Origin: Candidatus Rifleibacteriota bacterium
GTDB lineage: Bacteria; Muiribacteriota; Ozemobacteria; Ozemobacterales; Ozemobacteraceae
Length of the DNA: 64,000 bases
Direction of reading: 5' to 3'
Assembly (NCBI GenBank): GCA_015232575.1
Contig: JADFZL010000017.1
Location: 79,689-143,688, forward strand
Program-made: the position numbers and the translations under genes
Notes under the pieces: generated by a model
Database searches by the model: none
Told to the model about the DNA's origin: nothing
Seen by the model: only the letters and a program-made list of their open reading frames with translations
Shown: in pieces, positions 55,227 to 62,534 of the stretch
How positions within the stretch are numbered: position 1 is the stretch's first letter
How the letters are laid out: each line of letters begins with the position of its first letter

Positions 55227-57638
55227 TTACTGTGAGTCCGGATTACCAGCATTTGAGCCGTCACTCTGGCCAGGCGTGGTCTGATTAACTCCGGTCTCTT
55301 CATCTTCGGGAGTGGTTACTTTAATTTCCTGTGCAACAGTACCCGCTTTGGCATCAACATCAAGGTCAAGAATAACGGTATTTGCCAATTCACATTCTTC
55401 CGGTTTATCATGGCACTTTGTTGCCAGAATATATGCTTTAAGACCGTTGTTCCCTTCCCACAAAGCCTTCATCTGATCACGACTTCCGGCATTGGCTATT
55501 TCTCCGATTCTCTTGAGAAATTCGGGATAAAGTTGACCAAGTCTCCAGTTAATTACAGGATGAACAGCCATATAGTCGATCCAGCTCTTGATGAAAACTT
55601 TCATAAAACCAATCTGATCATTTTCTCCGATTGAACCCACCTGAATTTTGTCGAAACCAAACGGAACATTGCTGACAAATACACCATCAGTAAAAGTCAC
55701 GCCACCGAGTTGCAGATCATCATTTGTAACCTTTATCTGCAATCCCGGTAGTTGGATCATATTTCCGGTTACAACAACAGCATTTCCAACCGAAATTGAA
55801 GCTCCGGTTGCTGAACTTCTATAAGAAAGCCAGCGGGCTATCTGTGCTGTGGTATTGTGAACAGCAATTTTCAGAAGGGAATCCATGTGGTCAAGAGCTG
55901 CCTGAGGAAGTGCAATTCCCATGTTGAATTGGATATGTTTCGCCAGCATCGGATCTTTATGCGCCAAAAAAGCATATATTTCTTCAAGATCGGCTGCAGA
56001 AGCTGCGTTAAAATACCAGCCACCTTCTTTGCCGTCGTTATTGTTATCTCTAATTTGAGGTTCAAGGTCAAGTTTTCCCTTGACATCGGCTGTTCTCCAG
56101 GCCTGCATAAGTTTGTTATAATTTTCAACACACGCCGGCAGGCTGTTAACATGCTTTTCCCACTTCTTGAAATCGACTGTCTGAAGCCTGTAGGCTGTTC
56201 CCATTCTTGGTTCCTGATTGCCCATGAGAACATGGCGATGATAGTGCTCAAACGGGTCTATTCCGGCTGCTTTTACATCAGGGTTCACCTCAAGATAGTT
56301 GGCTCCGGTAAAAGGTGCCATAGCACGACCTTCATTTGCTGCAAAAGTAGATACGTGCCAATTTGCTGTCTCGATGAGCTTTTCCTGCGTAGCAGACTCG
56401 CCACCGCCAGCAACATAAACATCAGGATTTGCCAGCAGATAATGATACCAGTTGAAACCGGGAGGAATTTTATCATTACTTACAGGTGCAACGTTTTGTG
56501 TTTCAACTGCTGCTACTGGTTCGGGTGGCTGTGGAGTCAATCCACCTTCAACGGTTTGCGAAGTACCTGATTTTGTTGCTTCACGACGCTGAAGGTCAGC
56601 AAGATCTATCGGACGACCTTCACGCTCAGTCAGGAAGTCATTATTGTAACCCCACTTCAGAAGGTGAAGTTTTGCAAACAGATTCAAATCGTTGCAAATA
56701 TCTTTTCCTACGTTTGAAACATCCGGGTTAGCATACATGTATTCCATCGTGTTAAATTGATAAACAGAATTTGCCGGATGTCCCGGAATATCCTTCTTAA
56801 ATGTAATTACGAGTGTATCACCTTCTCTGCTGACTCTATAAAGCTCATTTTCAACAGGTGATGGGCAGGCCATGAAATCGGCAAGGTGATCGGCATCGCG
56901 CTGAGCTTTGGGGTCAACTGGTGTCGGAGCTGGTGCCGGAGTTGGCGTTGGCTGTGGGTCAGCAGGAGCAGGAGTCGGTGCTGGTGCTGGAACCGCCGGT
57001 GGCTGAGGGGTAGCTGGCTGAGCTGGTGCTGCTGCCTTCGTCCCAAAATGAGCAGCGGCTGTTTCTGAAATTGCCAGGAAGTCTTTATGAAAGTTTCCCG
57101 GTCCACCTTTGCGGTCCCGGTAAATATCATCACTATCACCATCGCCCAAGTCAATCGTAGTTCCACAATATTGTCCATTGTGTGTTCCGTCAACAAGTAT
57201 CACAGAAATAAAATTGTCGACATAACTTTTCAGTTTGTTATACGCAAGCTCCGCTTCGTCCTTTTTTCCTGCAACTGACAGAGCCATATAATACATCTTA
57301 TGCATGACATACGAGGAATAAGTCTCATTTGAAATACAATCCTTTCCATTTTCATTTACCAAAAATGGATATTTGCTTGAATCGCTCAATGACTGCATGA
57401 TGCGGGCAAATTCGGCCATTTTCCCTTTATCGTTTACAAAATTCAGAAGTTCCTGAGTTCCAATCTTGTTGTTTTCATCAAGTGACTTGGCAACATGAAC
57501 GGCAAGTTCATTATTCAGTCTAACTCCATCGTCTAACTCAGTTGCTGAGAGCATCGACGCAGAAAAGAACAGAGCAGAAAACAGAAAAACAGCGGTTAAA
57601 AAAGTGTTGCGCAATCGTACACCTTTTTTTTGATACAT
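55227..57638 (-). CDS. Large secreted protein, paralog with Pro-rich linker and three NPDV-like repeats
   Basis: AGGAGGAG precedes ATG 57638. The 803-residue protein starts MYQKKGVRLRNTFLTAVFLFSALFFSASMLSA, a signal peptide. A single, diverged version of the N-terminal module (about 33-195) is followed by a Pro/Ala/Thr/Gln linker (about 200-250). Then come YMYANPDVSNVG, YLLANPDVYVAGG...EGR and YLEVNPDVKAAG...EPR repeats, and the same C-terminal region as in the 819-residue protein (CYRLQTVDF counterpart AYRLQTVDFKKWEKHVNSL). The two genes share a promoter motif. Unknown function; a family of envelope or released proteins. Confidence 0.78.
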   Translation of the reverse strand: MYQKKGVRLRNTFLTAVFLFSALFFSASMLSATELDDGVRLNNELAVHVAKSLDENNKIGTQELLNFVNDKGKMAEFARIMQSLSDSSKYPFLVNENGKDCISNETYSSYVMHKMYYMALSVAGKKDEAELAYNKLKSYVDNFISVILVDGTHNGQYCGTTIDLGDGDSDDIYRDRKGGPGNFHKDFLAISETAAAHFGTKAAAPAQPATPQPPAVPAPAPTPAPADPQPTPTPAPAPTPVDPKAQRDADHLADFMACPSPVENELYRVSREGDTLVITFKKDIPGHPANSVYQFNTMEYMYANPDVSNVGKDICNDLNLFAKLHLLKWGYNNDFLTEREGRPIDLADLQRREATKSGTSQTVEGGLTPQPPEPVAAVETQNVAPVSNDKIPPGFNWYHYLLANPDVYVAGGGESATQEKLIETANWHVSTFAANEGRAMAPFTGANYLEVNPDVKAAGIDPFEHYHRHVLMGNQEPRMGTAYRLQTVDFKKWEKHVNSLPACVENYNKLMQAWRTADVKGKLDLEPQIRDNNNDGKEGGWYFNAASAADLEEIYAFLAHKDPMLAKHIQFNMGIALPQAALDHMDSLLKIAVHNTTAQIARWLSYRSSATGASISVGNAVVVTGNMIQLPGLQIKVTNDDLQLGGVTFTDGVFVSNVPFGFDKIQVGSIGENDQIGFMKVFIKSWIDYMAVHPVINWRLGQLYPEFLKRIGEIANAGSRDQMKALWEGNNGLKAYILATKCHDKPEECELANTVILDLDVDAKAGTVAQEIKVTTPEDEETGVNQTTPGQSDGSNAGNPDSQ

Positions 57639-57672
57639 AAATCTCTCCTCCTGAAATTTTTTTGTTACTTTT

Positions 57673-57992
57673 TAGAGAGGGGGCACGCGCCCCCTCTCGC
57701 CGGTCGAACAAGTTCGACCGTCTCACTCCCCGCGGTCGAGCACTTTGTGCTCTCCGCCGTTAGAAAAACGCCTGAGTTCAAACAAAGTTACAAACTCTCA
57801 CTCCCCGCGGTCGAGCACTTTGTGCTCTCCGCCGTTAGAAAAACGACTGAGTTCAAACAAAGTTACAAACTCTCACTCCCCGCGGTCGAGCACTTTGTGC
57901 TCTCCGCCGTTAGAAAAACGCCTGAGTTCAAACAAAGTTACAAACTCTCACTCCCCTCGGTCGAGCACTTTGTGCTCTCCGCCGTTAGAAAA
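57673..57992. repeat. Family C hairpins expanded into a four-copy 75-bp tandem array
   Basis: The array opens with the stems GAGAGGGGGC/GCCCCCTCTC and GGTCGAACA/TTCGACC, followed by GGTCGAGCAC/GTGCTC. The latter hairpin recurs exactly every 75 bases (GGTCGAGCAC at 57734, 57809, 57884 and 57959), with nearly identical flanks. As 75 is a multiple of three, all frames stay open and yield repetitive false peptides. The array lies between the promoter-like motif at 58053-58094 and the start codon at 57638, so it would be in the 5' leader of the paralog gene. Confidence 0.9.
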
Positions 57993-58052
57993 TCTACCAG
58001 AGTTTAGCTATCTTATAAAGCGCACAAATAAACCCTGCACTATATATCAACG

Positions 58053-58094
58053 CTTATACTTACACTATGGAATCAACTCGCTAAAAGGTTACAA
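58053..58094 (-). promoter_or_regulatory. Shared promoter-like motif, copy 2
   Basis: On the minus strand TTGTAACCTTTT (58094-58083), 13 variable bases and CATAGTGTAAGTATAAG (58069-58053) repeat the arrangement at 54499-54540. It lies 414 bases upstream of the gene ending at 55227, versus 70 bases in the other copy; the difference is the hairpin array. The remaining bases up to 58225 show no other feature. Confidence 0.6.
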
Positions 58095-58225
58095 TAAATA
58101 AAAAAAAATGTCACCAGAATATCAGAGATAATTTTTTCCAGAAATAAATTTACTATGATATTATTTCTCTAACGTATTTTATCTTATCTGGAAAAGGTGT
58201 AGGATTGTTCTTTTCTTCTGAAAGT

Positions 58226-61042
58226 ATGCGTTGGATTAAGTGGCTGGCTTTCTGTCTCGGCTTTGGCTTTCTGCCAATATTCCTGATAAGCTGGGGAATT
58301 GAACAGAATTGGCAGCGAACTTCGAAATCTGAAGCACAAAAGCTTTCAGAAATAGTTGTCAGACAACTTGAAAATATTCGAAAAGCGGGTTCTGATGAGC
58401 GCTTCTTTCTTCGAATGATTCAATCCTTTGGTAAAACTTTTGATAATGCAAAGTCAAAAATACCTGAGTTTCTTAAACAGATTGAAAAACAATATCCTGG
58501 ATTGTTTGAGTTTTACTTTACTGATCATGAAGGAAACCTCATTGAAGAGCTTTCTCACAAAGTTCCTTCAAAGTTTGTAATAAAAAAGCTTCATCCGGTA
58601 CTATCCACTTTCCGAAATGGTCCGGACTATAAAATGTCCAGTGGTCAGAGAAAAGTATTAGAGGCATTTATTGGAGAGACAATAACCCTCGAAGATCTCA
58701 ACGATGCTTTGCGCGAAAAAAGCAGGCTGCATTCAGTCTCTTCCGGCTTGCGGCATAATTATTTTTTCTCACAGTCATACACCAATTTTTTCATGATGGT
58801 ACACGTAAACGTCGGCGCAGTACAACCAGTATTTTGCATTAAAAGATTATTGGGACGTCTTAACAAACCTTTTTCTCAGATTGATTTCGGAGTGCATATC
58901 TATGGTGAAAGTTTTTCCAAGCGCATCGGAAACCATGACGAAGAAGCCTTTTTAAAAAAGTGTCTGTACAACTATGAAAGATCAACCAGAGATGTTTTCA
59001 TTACAGAAAAATATATTGTAGCTATTCTTCTTGGTGAAGGGAAACAGAGGATCTGGGCCTTTCAGCGGATTCCAGATGTTCTCAACCCGATGCGTTTCAA
59101 AACCATTGAAAGATTCCTTCTTGCCATTGCTTTCATATTTCTCTGTACAATAAGTTTCAGGTATATCGTTCCCGAAAAAACGCCATGGCTTTCGATCAGA
59201 CAGAAACTGCTGATTCTTCTATCTTTTGCAGCCGGATTGCCTCTCTTAATTCTTATGGTTGTCGGTCAGGAATATCTATGGGAAAAAGACCGAAGTCTTC
59301 GCGAAGAGACTTTTTCCAAAATGGAAAATAATTTACGCGGAATTGACAACAAATTTATGCTTTACCTGAGAAATCTTTCAGAAATCGTAAACAGAATAGT
59401 AAAAAACTCTGGAAACCCTGATGGAACTTTTAACAGAGAATCTTTCAGTCAGATTTACGGCTACTATGACAAAAAATATCAGATTCCAACACCGATGATA
59501 CTTAGTCGTGACGGAACACTGATTCATTCAAGAGTTGCAGAAAAGGAAAAGATTCTTCAGCAGCTTGGCGAAAAAATGCTTGAAAAATATAATCTCAGCC
59601 GTGGAATTTCAGACACTGTTCCCAAAAAAGAAAAAGTGCGCATGGATGACCTCTTTTCAAAGGACAAATCTCTTAACGATCTTTATACATACATGCTGAA
59701 GCGCCTTGGCAGCATTGAAAAAATGAACTTTTTCGGAAAAATGGACAGGCTTCTTCTTCTGAATGTGATAAGTGGTGCTGACAACGGCGCGAACTTCATG
59801 TTCTTTTTCTTCTGGACACCCCAGAAAGCGGCTTTTGATTATATTAAAAAAGTTTCAACCGGAGGCAATCTTTTTTCTGTTTTTCCAAACGATTCATACT
59901 TTTGTTTCCCTGCGAGCTGTGAAGTACGTCCGTGGGTAAACGATTTTACGAAACGTGTACAAATTCGAGACAAATTTACTTCTGAGCAATTGCCAGTAAA
60001 TGGCATAGATTATCTGGTTGCCGGAATTCCAGCGAAAGAACTCGCAAAATATATTCTCATTCAAAAGATTCCTGCATCAAAAATTGTCGGTATTATTCGA
60101 AAACTGCGAAATAATTTAATTCTTCTGGGGGTATTCTGTCTTCTGTTTTCCCTGATGTCAGGTGGAGTAATTGCAAGGCAGTTTCTCACTCCCATACAAC
60201 ACCTGGCAAGCGGCGTTGCCGCTGTTGACAAAAGAAATTTTGAACACAGAGTGCCACCTCTAGATAACGATGAACTTGGAAAACTGTCTCGCACTTTCAA
60301 TCTGATGATAGTCGGGCTGGAAGAAATGTCTGTTGCACAAAACGTCCAGACAAACCTTTTTCCCTCTGGAATACTTGAAACTCCTAAATGGAAAGTATTT
60401 GGTCATTCGAAGTCTGCTTCAGAAATTGGAGGAGACTATCTTGATTATTTCTCACTCTCAGACGGAAGAGTCCTGGTTGTGGTCGGCGACGTATCGGGGC
60501 ATGGGGTTCCGGCAGCCCTTATCATGGCAATGGCAAAAGCAACCGTAAACAACGAAATACTCCATAATCCCGCACCTTCTGTAGTTCTTCAAAGACTTAG
60601 CGAATTAATATTCAAGACAATGCACCGGAAAAGATTCATGACTTTTTTCTATCTGCTTACAAATGCCGAAACCGGAGAAATTACATTTTCAAATGCAGGT
60701 CATTGCCAGCCAGTACTTCTGAGAAAAGACGGTACCTGGCAAGAGATTGGCGTAGCAGGATTTCCACTGGGAGTTCGAAAGGCAAGAGCGTACAAGGAAG
60801 AAAATGTAACACTTGAAAAAGGAGACCGTCTTTACCTTTTCACAGACGGCTTCCCTGAAACACTCAGTCCATCGAAAGACGTGCTGGGATACCCGGAGCT
60901 GATCAATTGGCTCACACAGACTTCAAATATGGGTATTGAAGAATCCTGTAACTGCCTTTTCAGAAAGATCGGTGACTTCAGAGGAAGTTTCCCGCAGGAT
61001 GATGACAATACAATGATAGTTGTAGAATACTCTGGAGAATAA
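58226..61042 (+). CDS. Membrane HAMP-PP2C (SpoIIE-type) Ser/Thr phosphatase 3
   Basis: This 938-residue protein has the same layout as phosphatase 2: a membrane helix at about 5-23, a sensor domain, helices at about 300-318 and 330-352, a second sensor, a helix near 640-660, HAMP (LTPIQHLASGVAAVDKRNFEHRVPPLDNDELGKLSRTFNLM) and a SpoIIE domain (SEIGGDYLDYF, VVGDVSGHGVPAALI, LFTDGFPETL, QDDDNTMIVVEYS). I start at ATG 58226 (MRWIKW), parallel to MRWSKAG in phosphatase 2; a TTG at 58205 would add seven residues and has a slightly better upstream AAAAGG. It is on the opposite strand to the other two, at the other side of the secreted-protein genes. Confidence 0.9.
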   Translation: MRWIKWLAFCLGFGFLPIFLISWGIEQNWQRTSKSEAQKLSEIVVRQLENIRKAGSDERFFLRMIQSFGKTFDNAKSKIPEFLKQIEKQYPGLFEFYFTDHEGNLIEELSHKVPSKFVIKKLHPVLSTFRNGPDYKMSSGQRKVLEAFIGETITLEDLNDALREKSRLHSVSSGLRHNYFFSQSYTNFFMMVHVNVGAVQPVFCIKRLLGRLNKPFSQIDFGVHIYGESFSKRIGNHDEEAFLKKCLYNYERSTRDVFITEKYIVAILLGEGKQRIWAFQRIPDVLNPMRFKTIERFLLAIAFIFLCTISFRYIVPEKTPWLSIRQKLLILLSFAAGLPLLILMVVGQEYLWEKDRSLREETFSKMENNLRGIDNKFMLYLRNLSEIVNRIVKNSGNPDGTFNRESFSQIYGYYDKKYQIPTPMILSRDGTLIHSRVAEKEKILQQLGEKMLEKYNLSRGISDTVPKKEKVRMDDLFSKDKSLNDLYTYMLKRLGSIEKMNFFGKMDRLLLLNVISGADNGANFMFFFFWTPQKAAFDYIKKVSTGGNLFSVFPNDSYFCFPASCEVRPWVNDFTKRVQIRDKFTSEQLPVNGIDYLVAGIPAKELAKYILIQKIPASKIVGIIRKLRNNLILLGVFCLLFSLMSGGVIARQFLTPIQHLASGVAAVDKRNFEHRVPPLDNDELGKLSRTFNLMIVGLEEMSVAQNVQTNLFPSGILETPKWKVFGHSKSASEIGGDYLDYFSLSDGRVLVVVGDVSGHGVPAALIMAMAKATVNNEILHNPAPSVVLQRLSELIFKTMHRKRFMTFFYLLTNAETGEITFSNAGHCQPVLLRKDGTWQEIGVAGFPLGVRKARAYKEENVTLEKGDRLYLFTDGFPETLSPSKDVLGYPELINWLTQTSNMGIEESCNCLFRKIGDFRGSFPQDDDNTMIVVEYSGE

Positions 61043-61048
61043 AGATAG

Positions 61049-61080
61049 ATCTCACGCGGAGACGCAGAGGCGCGGAGAAA
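61049..61080. repeat. Dispersed repeat family B, copy 3
   Basis: ATCTCACGCGGAGACGCAGA followed by GGCGCGGAGAAA lies just after the phosphatase 3 stop. A further block near 61120 (CAGCAACATTGTCACAG) resembles the text beside copy 2. Confidence 0.75.
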
Positions 61081-61151
61081 TGAAGAGAAAAGCAGATTCT
61101 TATATTAATATCTGTTCAGCAACATTGTCACAGCGTCATGCCTTAAGTCTA

Positions 61152-61271
61152 AGTACGCAAAATCTTAATACGGGGTCTAATTTGCATGTTAACTTTTGGG
61201 TGGGCTGTCATCTCGAACGAATGTGAGAGATCTCCATAAATGCTAGATTTCTCCCTTTGGTCGAAATGACA
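61152..61271. repeat. Dispersed repeat family A, copy 6 (long form)
   Basis: The block order AGTACGCAAAATCTTAAT, TTTGCATGTTAAC, TGTCATCTCGAACGAATG and CCCTTTGGTCGAAATGACA matches copy 2 at 8534-8646 over its whole length. Together with family B copy 3 it fills the 305-base gap between convergent genes; no gene is present. Confidence 0.85.
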
Positions 61272-61347
61272 TTGATTAATGACCCTATTATTAAATTTGC
61301 TGTACTAAGGGGCAACTCAATTGTCATCTATTGCCACGCAGGCGGTG

Positions 61348-61983
61348 TTATTCGTTGTTCCAGAGATCTGAATTTCCTGATTTTCCTGCGAAAATCGAAG
61401 ATATAACCTGTCTTTTTGTTGGAAATCTGGGATTTTCTGAATCCAAAATAACCTTTAAAAGAATATTGTCCTGCCATTGAATATTGCCGTCGATCTTTTG
61501 AGGGAGCCAGAAGTGCTGTATTGTAAATTCGGTTATTCTTGGAATTCCGTAAAGCTGCGTTGCTGCAGGATCGAACACATAATCCTTTCCCTGTTTCGGA
61601 GATACTTCTCTGTAAATGCCTCTCTCGCCGGACAAATATCTGTAAGTTACTTTCTGAGCATTATTGATCAGATCAATTTCTCCGGAAAATGGAAGTGTTG
61701 ATGCCGAAAGAAGATTCTGCGCATCTGAAACAGAAAAGGACGCAATGTCAGGGATACTTACTGACACAGCGGCGAGAAGATCCCGGCGAAAATCTGAAAA
61801 AAAACGCATTCCCGCACGCATAGTATCAAGGTTATCCTGACCCTTCATTGTCGAAGTCATCGTTCGTGAAAAAAGAGTCTGTATGACAGCAAACAGAATT
61901 CCCGATATGAGTATCGCCATTGTTACTTCAACAAGCGTAAAACCTCTTCTGACGGGATTTTTATAAAGTTTCATACAAAACAT
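61348..61983 (-). CDS. Prepilin-like protein, cluster 2 (GspJ-type)
   Basis: The N-terminus has the canonical class III leader RRG/FTLVEVTMAILISGILFAVIQTLF with Gly at -1 and Glu at +5. The 211-residue length, a charged stretch RAGMRFFSDFRRDLLAAV after the helix, and a beta-rich C-terminus fit GspJ/PilW. I use ATG 61983; a TTG at 61989 overlaps the upstream stop, and a later ATG at 61974 is also possible. It is the last gene of a three-gene minor-pilin unit. Confidence 0.82.
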   Translation of the reverse strand: MFCMKLYKNPVRRGFTLVEVTMAILISGILFAVIQTLFSRTMTSTMKGQDNLDTMRAGMRFFSDFRRDLLAAVSVSIPDIASFSVSDAQNLLSASTLPFSGEIDLINNAQKVTYRYLSGERGIYREVSPKQGKDYVFDPAATQLYGIPRITEFTIQHFWLPQKIDGNIQWQDNILLKVILDSENPRFPTKRQVISSIFAGKSGNSDLWNNE

Positions 61984-61985
61984 TG

Positions 61986-62534
61986 TCAAGATTCCTCCCT
62001 GAGGATAAGCGAAAAAGACGCATGTTGTACTATAGTCTCACTCGGAGCATTTTTCCAGCCGAGAAAAATATTTGCAGACCAGAATCTCGCTGCTGGAGAT
62101 TTAAGAATTTTCTGCCCTGAACCCGCATCAAGAGAAATGTCTTCCAGTTTAATTTCTCTTCTCACAAACGCCGGGTCAAGTGGTGATAAAAGAAATCTGT
62201 ACGACGAATTAGTGAGCTGCGGAAATTTTACCAGAAACTCTTCTTTCGGTCCGGCGGGACCAATCTGCTTAACAACATCAGCGTGAGAAAAAAGCTTTGC
62301 GGCATCCAGACCAGAAACCTGCCGGATGTCTTTAAAATGCACTGCCATTCTCTGAAGCTGGTCTGATATTTCTGCTGCATAATTCACAGCATGCAACTCA
62401 TAAACAGAAGCATTGCTGACTCTGTTAGACATTGAAATGAGGTAAAATAGCGGACCTGCAACGAGCCCGAGAACAACCGTTGCCACAAGAATTTCAATCA
62501 TAGTCAACCCTGAAATTTTCTGCCTATTCACCAC
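61986..62534 (-). CDS. Prepilin-like protein, cluster 2 (GspI-type)
   Basis: The leader QKISG/LTMIEILVATVVLGLVAGPLFYLI has Gly -1 and Glu +5. The 182-residue size and EISDQLQRMAVHF helix fit GspI/PilV. Three consecutive start-type codons (TTG 62537, GTG 62534, GTG 62531) overlap the end of the upstream gene; GTG 62534 is best spaced from GAGG. The stop overlaps the region of the next gene's start, so the three genes are coupled. Confidence 0.8.
   Translation of the reverse strand: MVNRQKISGLTMIEILVATVVLGLVAGPLFYLISMSNRVSNASVYELHAVNYAAEISDQLQRMAVHFKDIRQVSGLDAAKLFSHADVVKQIGPAGPKEEFLVKFPQLTNSSYRFLLSPLDPAFVRREIKLEDISLDAGSGQKILKSPAARFWSANIFLGWKNAPSETIVQHASFSLILREES

Noticed and set aside
57673..57992. 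Possible CRISPR-like array
   Set aside because: Although units recur at a constant 75-base period, spacer portions are nearly identical to each other, and there are no cas genes.
57630..58101. Two overlapping frames with 25-residue repeats
   Set aside because: The repetitive peptides arise because the 75-base hairpin array is a multiple of three; no ribosome site or signal supports translation, and the sequence matches dispersed non-coding repeats.
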